A DNA stretch of 64,000 bases from Chinchilla lanigera (Eukaryota > Chordata > Mammalia > Rodentia > Chinchillidae): the NCBI RefSeq assembly GCF_000276665.1, contig NW_004955475.1, forward strand, positions 5,214,794-5,278,793. The letters are read 5' to 3'. Position 1 is the stretch's first letter; each line of letters begins with the position of its first letter. Shown piece after piece: positions 1 to 11,246 of this stretch. The translations under genes were made by a program, and so were the position numbers. The notes under the pieces were generated by a model. It saw only the letters and a program-made list of their open reading frames with translations, was not told the origin of the DNA and ran no database searches.

Positions 1-192
1 GGGAACCTCGATCAAAAAGCAAAGGAGGAGATGGTTATGGAGGTTGGCAAGGTGGCACAGGACTGGGGCATGGACAGCTCCACACAGCCAGGGGACCTGC
101 CGGTGGTGGCTAGCCAGTGCCCAGGCCCTAGCGAGGAAGGACAGGGTCACCCAACACCTGCCCATGTTAGTTGTTCCAATTACCAGATATAA
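1..192 (+). other. Unidentified open frame running in from the left edge
   Basis: Frame 1 is open for 63 codons from the first base to a TAA at 190-192, with an internal ATG at 31. The predicted peptide is hydrophilic (a Lys/Glu-rich start, then a Pro/Gly/Ser-rich tail ending in SCSNYQI) and is followed by an A-rich stretch at about 211-222. It could be the 3' end of a retrocopy cut off by the window edge, or chance, since 63 open codons are not rare in six frames. I do not recognise the protein. Confidence 0.15.
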
Positions 193-526
193 GCATGCAA
201 AATTGGTTAAGAAAAAAAAAATTAAGCATTAACTGTTCCTTTCAATAAACCAATAGACATCAGCAATACACTTATCCCAGCTATCCTTGTACATATGTAT
301 GTATATATATATATATAGTTTTACAGAGAAAATAACAAAAACAAGGGTGTAAACAAAACAACATAAAAACAATAAAAATGATACAGAATCTCAGAACAAG
401 GTGATAGGATTTTTTTGATCCAGTTTGCCAATCTGTGTCTTTTAATTGGAGAGTTAAGGCTGCTAACATTGAGAGCTATTTTTGAGATTATATTGCTTGT
501 TTACTATCACTGCCTTTCCTTTCCTT

Positions 527-654
527 TTCTTTTTGAGACAGGGTCTGGCTATATAGGCCAGGCTGACCTTGAACTCACTATGTAGCCCAGGCTGGCCTTG
601 AACTTGCAGCAATCCTCCTGCCTCAGCCTCCTGGTGTATACCACCATGCCCAGG
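527..654 (-). mobile_element. B1 SINE, antisense
   Basis: The block begins tttttgagacagggtct and contains the B1 hallmarks cctcctgcctcagcctcct and ccaccatgccc in antisense order. It lies inside the antisense L1. Confidence 0.9.
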
Positions 655-715
655 TTGCTTTTTCTATCTGCTGGTGAATCCTGTTTTTATTTTCCTGACA
701 TTTTTGTTGACCTCA

Positions 716-1745
716 CTAGCTTCCTGTGTTATTTTCTGTGTCTATTTTGGTATTTCTATCAAGAATATTTTTAAGTACTTTCTTGGGAGCTAGTTTAGCA
801 CTCATGTATCTTTTGAGTTGGTCTTTTTCATGGAAATACATTATTTCTACATCCAATTTTGAGGATAGCTTTGCTGCATAAGTTAATCTGGGTTGTAAGT
901 TATTTGCTCTTAGGGCTTGCAATACTTTACTCTATGCTTTTCTGGCCTTTAGGGTTTATGTTGAGAAGTCTGCTATGATTCTAATTTATATATAAATTAG
1001 AATTATATACTTTCATATGTGACTTTTTGTTTTTCTTGCTTTTAAAATCATGTTTGTTTTGGGTTTTGGCTAGATATCTGATAATTTAATAAGGATATGG
1101 CTTGGTAAGCTTCTTTTTTCATCATATTTGTTTAGTGTTCTGTATGCATCACTTGTATTTTAAACTCTTGTATTTGGAAATTTTTCTTCTGGGATTTCTG
1201 TAAGCATGTTAATAAATCCATCTATGCTCTCTTCTAGTTTTTCTCTAACTCCAGTTAGCCTTAGATTGGTTTTGTTGTTATGTAGTAGCTACTGGATAAT
1301 ATTCTTTTGTTCTCTTATTTTCTTTGTTATTTCTTTGAGCACTTCATTGTAATTCACTATTTTGTCCTCAATTTCAGACACTATTTTCACATTGGTCATT
1401 TCTGTAATTTATAAATTCTATACAGTTTATTTTAGGTATTTCTGTCTGACATCTTTTTGAAGATTCCATATCCTTGTTGAATCTGTCATTTAAATTTTGA
1501 ACAGTTTTGTTGGTTAACTCATCTGTTTTTTTACCTATTTCCCCAAAATTCTCCATGAGGATATTGAGTGAAATTGCAGTGAACTTTTGGTTCATTTCCT
1601 CTTTGAACTTACATGTTTTATTCATCCCTTCTATAAACTTTTCATAGAGTTCCACTACCTGGTATTTGTTTTCTTCTTCCTTTGTGACCTCGTGCTTTGC
1701 CTTGGGAAAGTAGGAAGACCTCAAGGATCTTCTGTTCCCTTGCTT
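716..1745 (-). pseudogene. Decayed L1 ORF1 (nucleic-acid-binding chaperone)
   Basis: The 5' part is open on the minus strand from about 1745 (MGKQGNRRS) to about 1374, giving a Lys/Glu-rich region expected to form the trimerising coiled coil. The 3' part is open from 922 to 716 and carries the conserved QPRL.Y.AKLS.K motif of the carboxy-terminal domain. The middle is disrupted by stops and by an AT-rich palindrome at 978-1003. The L1 ORF1 product normally coats L1 RNA; this copy cannot make a full protein. Confidence 0.6.
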
Positions 1746-2071
1746 TCCCATGCTCCTATGTGTCTGTGTTTTTGTATACATATATTGAGGACTAGAAAAA
1801 TGAGGAGAGTTTGTGGTTTATATGGAGATTTTTAATAGATTGTTGCCTCCCTGTGCGTAATTTTCAACTTTGTAACTCCAGAGCTAGTACTTCCCTGATT
1901 TTTGTTCATTTTAAGACACACTGTCAACATGTTATCTTATATTGTTTTCGGGGCTCTGGATAAAGGGGTATGACTTTCTTGTTTGATGGTAAGGCCCGAA
2001 CAGTGGGTGATTTGGATGGTTGGAATGGGGACAAGATAATAGGGGGTGTATATGGTCTTCACTTGCTTTTC

Positions 2072-2459
2072 AGCATCCAGAATTGGAGTTTTCTGGTATA
2101 AAGTTGTACATGTCAGTATCTTCATCTTCTGATATGGGTATAGGGACACTCTCAGGGGGTCTTCATCTCCAATCTATGCCCCCTTAGTCAACCAGGATAC
2201 TGAAAATGGACCCTTCAGAAGTGCTTCTCTGTGTTAAGGATTCATAGTTACAGAAGAACTCTGTTAGCATTTATCTTCATCTTCCCTATAGCTGTGACCA
2301 ATCACTGTTGTAATTTCCCTTTCAGTCTCTTCATCTCCAAAGCAGTGGTGGGGGTGGGAGGAGGAGAGAAACAGTGGGTAAGATGGACTCTGAGATCCCG
2401 CTTCAAAGATCTGAGTCTGTCTCACAAATGCAGACCTTAGTATTCATTAGGTATTCTCT
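2072..2459. repeat. Copy 1 of a 0.39-kb direct repeat (L1 5' region)
   Basis: This segment is repeated nearly unchanged at 4998-5383 in the same orientation, from agcatccagaattggag to taggtattctct. It adjoins antisense L1 ORF1, so it is probably L1 5' UTR. Confidence 0.85.
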
Positions 2460-3388
2460 TGGTGGAGTGTTTTCATGGAAGTTGGGAAGGGGGCTTCATA
2501 ATTTGACCCCTCGCCCACTGCTGAAGCAGACCCTGCCTGTTCGTTTGTTAAGTGCCATTGTTCAGTTATTCTAGATGGCAGCACCATAGGAGGGTGGGAT
2601 GAGTTAGAGAACTGGTTCTTTCCTGGGAACCCAACCCTATCTTTTAAAAAATTTGCTCTGCAAAGCCTGCTTTCCTTTCTGTTTTTAACTGCTTTTGTCC
2701 TTTTATTGTTACACTACTGTCCTTCCCCAACATCCTTCCTTCAATTTTTCATTGTTTTAGCTTCCTGGCTATCACTCTCTGACCACAAACTTCCAAAATG
2801 AACACTCACAAATGCATTCAGTTAAATTAGCTCTACATAATGTGGCTCTGTAACTTCTGGGAAAAAACAAAGTAGAGTGGGGAGGATGCAGATGTTGTAG
2901 AGCATTCACTGTTCTCAGGGTCTTCAGTGAGAATTCAGGGTTCAACCTTGTCAGTCTCCGTTGAGAAAGATCCTATTCTCTTCCTTTCCTTTCCTGTCTC
3001 TTCCCTTCCCTTCCCTTGCCTTGTCCCTGCCCTTAGAAAATCCCTTGCCTTTGTTTTCTTAAAATTAGACCAAAGCCTCCTTACCAGAGAATGTTTTCCA
3101 AGAGGAGGCAGTGCAAGGAACAGGAGACTGCTTTTCTCAGTATGGAAATGGCTCTCCTCTCCCCTCAGTGTTTCCCTAAGTCAAAAGAGGGAAAGGAAAT
3201 CACTTCCATTCCTACTGCTTTCTCGGGTCTCCCCAGAGACAGATGATTACTGCCAAAGACAGTGGTGAGTGGGTAATCTGGATTAGGTAATGCACCTATC
3301 AGCAGTGTACAGGAGTCTGGGCTGTGTATCAGGAATCCAGAATCCTTCATGTTTCCATGAGAGGAGATAAAAAATGAGAGGGGAGAGG

Positions 3389-4244
3389 TGTTGTAGTTTG
3401 AGGTTTATAAGGGGAACAGTACAGGACACATAGTTCATAAGATTATTTTACAATAGTCACCCAAAGAGCCATATACAAAGAGAGTGCAGGAAATCTGTCC
3501 ACACACTAAAGACCAAGAATCCAGCTGAAGGCCTGGATCTCATGGCAATGTCCTGCATGAGTCCAGAAGACCTAGAGCCCATAACAGTGCCTCCCATGAG
3601 TCCAACTGGAGGCCAAGAGTCCACGACAATGTCTCATGCAGGCCTGTTTCAAGGATTTGCGCTAAGAATTCCCCAAGGTCATTGGTGGAAGCTAGAAAGT
3701 CTGTTCTAGTGGGATGAAGGATCTGTGCTAGTAGGCTAAGGGACCTGTACTGGAGCTAGAAAGTGATGCTCAAAGTAAGAATCAGTGCTCCCCCCAAAAG
3801 TACCACAGCCATCCTCAGCAATAGTGAGGTCCCAAGCTCCTCTAATGATGAGAACAGCCAAGCTCCAATCAAGAAAGCCAGCACGACAAGCTTCTCCAGG
3901 ACACTGAACAGTGCACCATCTTCTCCTCTGGAGCCAGGAAGCGATGCTCAAAGTAAGGAAAAGAGCTCCCCCAAAGTGAACTGTAGCCATTCTCAGAGAC
4001 AACGAGGTCTCAAGCTCCTTTGACGATGAGAACAGTCGAGTTCATTAGGAAAGCGAGCACGACCAGCTCCTCCAAGAGAACCAACAGCCTAGAGAACCAA
4101 TAGCTCCCAACAGCTTCTCTTCTTTCCAGTTCTCCTTTTTATTTTGTTGGCAACAATCCTCAGGTTGGCCCCCCATACCCAGCACTATGCTGGTTTAGTT
4201 CAGCTGGGTGTTACAAGTTGACCACCAGTTGTCAATCCGCCACA
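3389..4244 (-). mobile_element. Solo LTR (antisense), with tandemly duplicated unit
   Basis: On the minus strand it starts tgtggcggattgacaactgg and ends ctcaaactacaaca, the same ends as the copies at 42.7 and 46.9 kb. The + strand shows a tandem duplication: about 3757-3930 and about 3936-4090 share a unit beginning 'gatgctcaaagtaag', a long U3-like repeat. A second, shorter 60-bp motif ('gagtccaactggaggcc') repeats at about 3500-3640. No retroviral genes accompany it, so it is a solo LTR. The retroviral class is not determined. Confidence 0.7.
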
Positions 4245-4280
4245 AGTGGGAAGGAGGAAAGCAGCAGAGGGAGACAATCT

Positions 4281-4470
4281 AGGTGTGGTGCTGCAAGCCT
4301 TTAATCACAGCTTCTAAGGAAGCTGAAGCAGGAGGATCACAAATTTGAAGCCAGCCTGCACAACTTAGTGAGACCTTGTCTCAGGAATAAAATAAAGAAA
4401 GCTTGGAGTGTATCTCAGTGGTAGACCACCCTTGGGTTCAATCCCTAGTATCCTGAGAGAGAACAGTGTT
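4281..4470 (+). mobile_element. B1-ID dimeric SINE, sense
   Basis: The left part (gtgtggtgctgcaagccttt, then gaggatcacaaatttgaagc) is B1. The right part (gcttggagtgtatctcagtg, then gggttcaatccctagtatc) is an ID-like tRNA-derived monomer. Confidence 0.8.
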
Positions 4471-4492
4471 AGTATCCTATAGGATTTTTTTT

Positions 4493-4634
4493 TTGAGTCA
4501 GGTTCTTACTCTGTAGTTCAGACTGGCCTTGAACTCACTGTATAACCCAAGCTGGCCTCAGACTCATAGCACTCCTCCTGCCTCAGCCTCCTGAGTGCTG
4601 AGATTACAGATGTAAACTACCATGCTGGGTATGA
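4493..4634 (-). mobile_element. B1 SINE, antisense, with target-site duplication
   Basis: Poly-T head then the antisense B1 body (cctcctgcctcagcctcct). Flanked by direct repeats tatcctataggattttt at 4473 and tatcctgtaggattttt at 4635, the hallmark of L1-driven insertion. Confidence 0.9.
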
Positions 4635-4997
4635 TATCCTGTAGGATTTTTTTTTTACTTGGAGATGGAAGTCCAGCCCTAGGAAAGGCAGATTGAGCAG
4701 CAGAGCAACTGTGGTTCTATGGCCATGGAATTAGTACAAGAATGCCTCTAACCTTTCTATTGAATGTCAGATGAGATGAGAAAAATATAAAATCAAGTCA
4801 GGCCCAGACAGTGTCATTGTCAGTCAAAAACCAGAAGTAGAAGAGCAAAACCTTTAGCTGGAGGAATTGATTATTTGATCACTTTCATGTCAAGAAGCTT
4901 GACTAATTTTTTTCCACTGAAGCAATTAGGTGAATAAAATTGATCAGAACTGAACAAATGGTCTGCTTAATTTTAATGCCATGTAGACTAATTTTTT

Positions 4998-5383
4998 AGC
5001 ATTCAGAATTGGAGTTTTGCACTATAAAGTTGTACATGTACATCTTCATCTTCTGATATAGGTATAGGGACACTCTCAGGGGGTCTTCATCTCCAATCTG
5101 TGCCCCTCTAGTCTACCAGGATACTGAAAATTGACCGTTCAGAAGTGCTTCTTTGTGTTAAGGATTCATGGTTACAGAAGAACTCTGGTAGCATTTATCT
5201 TTATCTTCCTTACAGCTGTGACCAACCGCTGTTGTAATTTCCCTTTCAGTCTCTTCATCTCCAAAGCAGTGGTGGGGGTGGGAGGAGGAGAGAAACAGTG
5301 GGTAAGATGGACTCTGAGATCCCGCTTCAAAGATCTGAGTCTGTCTCACAAATGCATACCTTAGTATTCGTTAGGTATTCTCT
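4998..5383. repeat. Copy 2 of the 0.39-kb direct repeat
   Basis: Near-identical to 2072-2459, with scattered substitutions and one small indel near its start. No L1 ORF sequence flanks this copy. Confidence 0.85.
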
Positions 5384-5460
5384 ACATTATTCCTACTAAT
5401 AATAAGCTACGTTAATAGGCTACTAATAATGGGCTACATTATTCCTACTAATAATAGTCT
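5382..5460. repeat. Imperfect tandem repeat, about 25-27 bp units
   Basis: About three units with the core ctactaataat and the spacer ctacattattc, starting directly at the end of the duplicated segment. Confidence 0.6.
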
Positions 5461-7500
5461 TATGTTTGGTGACTATTATTTATATGATAGCAACACTGAC
5501 ACAATTATTTCCAGGATTAGCTTCTATAGCTCCAGAAAATCCCCCTCCTTTGCCCCCAACTCCAAAATAGTTGCTTAAGCTAGAAGAGAACTGGATTCCT
5601 CTTTTTAAAACTTTAGTCTTTAGCATTCTGACAAAGGATGAGTTGATCTGCAACATGGCAGCTAACCTGAATGGTCTACACAAAGTGGCCCAACTAGAGT
5701 AGCACCCCAAATTGGGATTAGATCCCAATGGCCTCTTATTGGCACCCAAATGCTTAATTCCAGGCTGATTAGATACTGTTTAAATCTTCCAGGTTCTTAG
5801 TTTTTGCTAGATTTCCTCTTTCCCTCCCACCTCAGCTCCACCTCATTTGTCCCATCCTCACCCTAGCCCAGATGCTGTTATAAGATAAAGACTCAGTTTT
5901 AGCATTCCATTGTTTGTTACTCTCTGTGCTCAGGTAGTTTTTCCTCTCCCCTGCTTGAGACTTGACTTTATTACAACACAAGAGGATGTCTGGTGCAAAC
6001 TTTCTAAAACCATGTAAGAATCAAAAATGTGGAAAATAGTAAGTACCCCCAAATCAGATGCCAGCTTTTCCCTGAACTCAGCCTAAGCGCTGGATTCCAA
6101 GTTCAGCCTTGTACCTACTAAGCTGTGGGCTTTGGGCAAAGCCTGTCTTAGAACATGGTGATCACCCAAGTTGCTGTGTGTACTTAAGTACTGCTACCCA
6201 GTTACTGAAAATGGGCATTATGGGGTGTGAGAATTTGGGACTTGAGCCTCAAAAGGTTATTTTGACTGGAATAATCTGAGATATCTCCAGCACTAAGAGT
6301 CTGAGTTAATTAACTTCATCTCTCTAAGCCTCAATTTTTTTCATCTGTGCAGTGGAGATAACGCTCTGTCTTTCTAACTTCACAGAGCTATGAGGTGGTA
6401 GTTAGGTGACCAGCCAGGTGATACCCTGCCATGGCCAAACTAGCCCTGTGTTCTAATTGTTAGATATTGAAAGCTTGTTGGTGTACTATAATGGACTACT
6501 TCATAGATAGAAAGGGCTTCAACGACAAATGTTAGAAGCATCCCAGCTCTGAAACCAGTGCCTCCAATGGCATCATGTGGCCTGAGTGTAAGTAAGGGAG
6601 TCTTTGTGGTCTCAGGCCTAGATGTGGGGAAGGGTGTCTAGGAGTTCCAAGCCACCAAGGAAACTAATGTTCAGGATTATTTAATTTAAACATCATTTGG
6701 TTACATAAACTCCATCCAAGCTGACAAAATATGTTCCAGCCTTTTCCCTAAGCCCTGTCACCCTCCAGCACTATTTTCCATCCCACTAGCATATCATTCC
6801 CCTCCTAGTTTTCAAGTGTTTCTCCCTCCTCAGTCTCCTAGCAACCAGCTCACTCAGGGCTCCATCCTTTCGACAGAGTCTTGGAACTCACAACACAGGT
6901 GGAAGGGGAATAAGGAAAGATTTATTTACCTCAGAACTCTTGAATAATTTGTCATTGAGTCATTACCAGATTTTCAGTCATCTGTCACCAATTTCATTGC
7001 AGATCCCAGCCAGGGCCAGGCCTCATTTTGCAGGCGGCCAAACTCTTCCCATGCTTTCGTTCCATCAGGCACCCAGCCATAAGCCAACTGTGGTCAAGGA
7101 TGATGGCTCATTAGAGGGCCCAAAGAGGTGGCCCTGGCCCAAATTTAGCCCTCGGGAGCTTCTTGTTTTCTCCTAAACTTCTAAGAATCTCCATTCCCAG
7201 ATAAGTCACTCTGTCAGATCTCATGAGAGAACAGAAAACCTGATTCCCCTCCACTCTTCTGTATCCTCTGACCTACATTGTCCAAGATTCCTACTAAGAT
7301 CGGGACTATGGAGGCTTGAGGGTCAATTCGAGCTCAGCTCTCTGTGCAAGCGAGAAATGCTCAGCTTTTAAACCTCCAAACTAGCTTGTTAAAAACCCTT
7401 ATCTAGCCCAGGTCTTTGAATTTGCATGTTCTGGGAGAGAAAAGCCCATACCAATATGTGAAGCCAGTTCTTAGCAGGCTAGATGTGGCTAAGAAACACT
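5461..7500. other. Repeat-poor stretch, no gene found
   Basis: Apart from the MIR at about 6290-6420 I see no repeat family or convincing exon. Short open frames here have no splice context or recognisable motif. Confidence 0.5.
6290..6420 (+). mobile_element. MIR SINE fragment, sense
   Basis: Contains the MIR-type core 'cttcatctctctaagcctca' followed by 'catctgtgcagtggagataa', as in the consensus 'cctcatctgtaaaatgggga'. Confidence 0.65.
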
Positions 7501-7520
7501 AAAAAAAAAAAAAAAAAAAA
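7501..7520. repeat. Poly-A tract (A20)
   Basis: Uninterrupted run of 20 A. It could be a retrotransposon tail, but no clear element precedes it. Confidence 0.95.
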
Positions 7521-7558
7521 CAGTCATACCAGTAGCACAGGCCCAAGAATAACATTCT

Positions 7559-7621
7559 GAACTGGTTCCTCTAGGGAAGGAAGGTCGGACCCAGATCTTC
7601 CTTCCCTAGGGGAACCAGTTC
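7559..7621. repeat. Near-perfect inverted repeat (hairpin)
   Basis: Arms of 25 nt (7559-7583 and 7597-7621) are complementary at 24 of 25 positions, with a 13-nt loop at 7584-7596. The left arm starts gaactggttcct and the right arm ends ggaaccagttc. An A20 tract lies 38 bases upstream. I cannot match it to a transposon or known microRNA. Confidence 0.9.
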
Positions 7622-8309
7622 AAATTCCTTTAGGAAGCCTGACTGCCTCTTAAGCTGCATGCTATCAATATTCCCCAACCTTCTTGAAGATGCTGAATGA
7701 CATGGTGGGTTCTTGTTTCCCGCCTGCAGAAACTGGACCATGCTGATAACCTGTGGATTGGTTATCAAAGATGACCTCCTTGCCCCTCATCCTTCTCGGG
7801 GGAAAGGGAAAGCAGGATGTGGCTGGGAATTTCCCTTTCCAGGAACAAGACCCTTAGGTAAAGCAAACCTCTTGGCCACTATGTGGCACCATTTACCCAT
7901 TTTTCTGTGCACTGCAAAAGGAAAGTGACTGCATAAACAAATCAAACTTAAAAACCTAAAACAAAATTCAGGGCTTTAGTTCTAAGTAGGTTATCAATAT
8001 AATGATGGTGCTTGGATAGATTCCCCTACCCTCTACAAGCCTCAGCTCCTCATTTTGCGAAATAGGAAGAAGTCATTGAAGTTCCTTCTAGCACGATAAT
8101 CCTGCAAATATAGAAATATATACCTGACAGTCATCCAAGTAATTATTTTTGCTTTTCTGTATTCACACACAGAGTGAGGACAGAAAAAGTACAAGGGTCG
8201 CAGCATGTTTTAGGGCTGACATAAGGTTGGGGAATGGTCAGGGAAGCAAGAGAGCTTTGGAAGACATGGAGCAGAATTTCATCTGAGTCTTCCATGGGGC
8301 CAAAGAAAA

Positions 8310-9240
8310 AATGAAAGAGCCATTCATTTGCTGAATAAACACTGACTGGTCACAACCATGGTGCCAGGCACCTTGTGAGGGAGGCAAGGATGTGGTAGTG
8401 TGGTGGCAGTGGGGTGAATGGTGGATGGGCAGCCAAGGTGAACAATCTCCAAACGTGCTTCCTAGCCTGTAGGGAAACAGATGGGTAAACAAACAACTGG
8501 CACACAAAGAAGAACAGCGTTTATGCTGGGTAGAAATAAAAATAAAAACCACTAGAGGAGGGAGGGGAGGAAATTCTAATCACATGGTGAGGAAGATCTT
8601 ACAGAAGGGGAATCATTTGATCTTGGCTTTGAAATATGAAAAGATTCTAACGAGGGTGTTATGGTTTGAATCTGTGTGTTCCCCCAAAGCCTCAAGTGGC
8701 CAGGCTTGAGGGGCAGGCTATTAGAGTTTGAATATGGGTGTGAGAGCTGCACCCGCCCGGGAGTGGATAGTTTGCATATATAAGGGAGAGGAAAAGAGTG
8801 CTTGGGACATTCCTCCCCCATTCCGCCCTGGTGTGTGGTTGTAGCTTTGCTGTGTTCTGCCGCCCTGAGCTGCAGCTCTTTGCCATGTGCCACTCTGCCT
8901 TATAATCTGCCAAGTACAGACTGAAACTTCCACAAACTGTAAGCGAAATAAACCTTTCCCTCCTTAATTTTGGGCATCAGATATTTTGTCCCAGCAGCGA
9001 GAAAAAAGTAACCAAGACAGAGGGGCAGGAGAAAGGACAGGAAAGAGAGAAAGGCAGGCGTTCTGGGAAGAAGGAGTGGCTTAAGGCTAGGCAGAAAGTG
9101 AGTGTATTTATGGTGTTTTGGGCAAGTAGGGAGCAGTTTGAGGTGGCAGGAAGAATGGAAGGAGAGAGGTTTGCAATAATAGTTTGGGGCCAGAGTCTGG
9201 GTTTATGTAGGCCTTTTCACATGGCTAGCTCTGTGTAAAG
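8310..9240 (-). mobile_element. L2 LINE remnant, antisense, split by a MaLR LTR
   Basis: The flanks 8310-8656 and 9020-9240 read like the reverse complement of the L2 3' region ('ttcatttgctgaataaacac', 'gtgccaggcacc', 'ggaagaaggagtggc'). The LTR at 8657-9019 interrupts it. The assignment rests on memory of the L2 consensus. Confidence 0.5.
8657..9019 (+). mobile_element. MaLR-type solo LTR, sense, with 5-bp target duplication
   Basis: Starts tgttatggtttgaatctgtg and ends gtaaccaagaca, with the rodent MaLR (ORR1/MT-like) signature aaactgtaagcgaaataaac near the 3' end, which includes the AATAAA. It is bounded by perfect gaggg duplications (8652-8656 and 9020-9024). Confidence 0.9.
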
Positions 9241-9878
9241 GGACAGACTCACAAAATGTGGGCAGAATTCCGGTCCTTCAGATTGAAGAAGGAAAGACCC
9301 ACTCCCTCATGCATGCACAAAGCTACAAAAAACGGTTAAGGTAGGTGTGGCAGGCAAACCTGGGTGGAATCATGAGAGATCAAATGGAAGGGAAGCCTAG
9401 AAAGGCACTGTCAAGGAGAGGGTCTTCCTGCAGCATGTATTCCACTCTCTTACTCTCTTGAAACTAAGATGGTAGAAACAAAAGATCTGACCTAGTGGGA
9501 ACAAGAAGGATATGAGAGGAGAACCATCCTAGGAGACCTGTCAAAATGCTCTCACTAGGCTTCACTGGCAAGACTAATCTCTGTAGATTGTTTCCAGTTG
9601 GACCTTACCAGCCAGGAGCAAATGACAAAAGGGGTGAGGCATTACAGAAGTGGATATCAGTCCAATTAGGATAATAAACCACATGGGATTGAGAAATGAA
9701 GACAGCTGGTAACCATAAAAGGTTAGAACATGTCTGTTCAATAGTCAATGAGTGTTCATTCAATGTCAGGCACATGGCTGGAGGCAGAATGTGGGTTGAG
9801 GGTTGCAATGAGAAATCAGACATAGTTCAGCCCTTTGAGAACTCACAAATGAGTGTGGTAAGAAGAATAATGCCCCTC

Positions 9879-10296
9879 TTACTTTTCTTGTTGCTGAGAC
9901 AAAATACCTGACACCCAAAGTTAAATGAGGAGAGGTTTATTTAGCTCATAGTTTGTAGAGGTTTCAGTCCATAATTGGCTGGCTCCAAGGCAGGGTAGCT
10001 TGGCAAAGGGGAATTGCAGAGAACAGTTTATGGTACCCACACGGTAGCAAAAGCAACAAGGGAGGGAGAAACAAGCATCTTTCTGCCCTTACATTTTATG
10101 CATGCTACTAACTCGAGGGCAGGTGTAGCACTCACACTCTTAATCCTAGCCTGAACTATGCCCAACAAGTCAGTGGACTGATTTACTAATCACCCTTGAT
10201 CCAAACTCCACACACTCTAGATACAAACACCTCTGAAAAACCCACCCCCATGACTGCATGAGGCTTTGGGGGAACATCTAGACACAAACTGTAAGA
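9879..10296 (-). mobile_element. MaLR-type LTR, antisense
   Basis: Begins ttacttttcttgttgctgag acaaaatacc and contains 'ggctggctccaaggcag' and 'gaggctttgggggaacatc', the reverse of the MaLR LTR family seen repeatedly here. Flanked by gcccctc at 9872 and 10297. Confidence 0.85.
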
Positions 10297-10303
10297 GCCC
10301 CTC

Positions 10304-11220
10304 AAATGTGCACATTCTAATCCCCAGGAGTTACGAATACCTTAAGTCAACTACCCTCTTCCTCCAGCACCTTAGCAGGACAGTGACCAAGAAGGAAGAG
10401 GTGCGAAGAGTTATCGAGGACTGATCAGGCCCCCAGTCTCCTAAAATGAGTTACAATGAAGGCTTAAATAAAAAGAGACAAGTGGTATGGTTTTGGGGGA
10501 ATCCAGGAAGATCAGAACTCTCTGGGAGTAAAAACAAGAGCTTGTTCAGGCATCCCATATTTAATTCACAGATTGAGGGATTTCAGGAAGTGCAGAGTAC
10601 GAAAGCTGAAAGCCCATAAAGTTAGCACAAAGGCAGTAAATTTTGTTAATTAAGAGAAGTGTTTTATCTCTAAGATTGGTGCCTGTATTGCTCTGGAATA
10701 GGAGTATCAACACTGTGTCCTTGGCTGCCTCAGCTGTGGTGTTATCTTGACTTCAGAGCACTGTGACTATGAGCTTTTCCAACAGGGCCGGAGGTCCCTT
10801 CATGGTCAGCAATTTAACCCTTACATAGTCTGGTCCCAAAGAGTCTGCTTGCCTGTCTTAATCCTCTCAATCCATTTGGGCCCTGGTTGTGAGGGATGGT
10901 TTGAAAAGGAAGAGTTGGGGAGGGTATTGGTTTATGCTAAGAGTCTTCGTTCCTCATAATGTTTCTGGAGAGGTACAAAGCCTGGGCCAGAGAATAGGAG
11001 TCAGGGCTATATTGGAACAGAATCATCTGGGTGTTCCATTTGCAAACTCTTATCTATAGCAAAATAGGATTTTTGCCTAACCAGAAAGAGGGGAGGTCTT
11101 GGAAGCAGAAAGGAAGAAGGATGATGAGAGGAGGGGATGTGCTTTGTCTCAAAGGGGCTGGGTCTCTGCCAGTTCCGGCGTAGTCCATAGGCAAGCAGGC
11201 TTTTCTGTTGGCCCCGTGCC
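10304..11220. other. Repeat-poor stretch, no gene found
   Basis: The first 40 bases may be an old LTR fragment ('cattctaatccccaggag'). The rest shows no repeat or supported exon; open frames are short and lack context. Confidence 0.4.
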
Positions 11221-11238
11221 CCACCCCTTTTCATATCA

Positions 11239-11246
11239 CCCGCCCC
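11239..11246. promoter_or_regulatory. GC box (cccgcccc) upstream of the predicted exons
   Basis: A single Sp1-type GC box inside a short GC-richer patch (about 11205-11250), about 390 bases upstream of the first supported exon. It is only suggestive; there is no TATA box in a good position and no CpG island. Confidence 0.15.

Larger units (their letters stand above)
245..2700 (-). mobile_element. LINE-1 fragment, antisense: ORF2 start, ORF1 and 5' UTR
   Basis: Read on the minus strand, about 470-390 encodes the ORF2 amino-terminal stretch LNSPIKRHRLANWIKK, typical of L1 endonuclease. About 922-716 encodes the carboxy-terminal ORF1p RNA-binding domain (QPRLTYAAKLSSKLD). About 1745-1370 encodes an ORF1p amino end beginning MGKQGNRRS followed by charged coiled-coil-like sequence. 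Higher coordinates look like L1 5' UTR. The copy is broken by a B1 and lacks most of ORF2. The 5' limit near 2.7 kb is uncertain. Confidence 0.75.

Noticed and set aside
2927..3268. 113-codon open frame on the + strand
   Set aside because: Driven by C/T-rich low-complexity sequence (repeated ttccctttcc); no splice context or domain.
3763..4023. 86-codon open frame resembling a Ser-rich protein
   Set aside because: Lies inside a solo LTR; the related 46.9-kb copy does not preserve the frame, so I do not call a gene.
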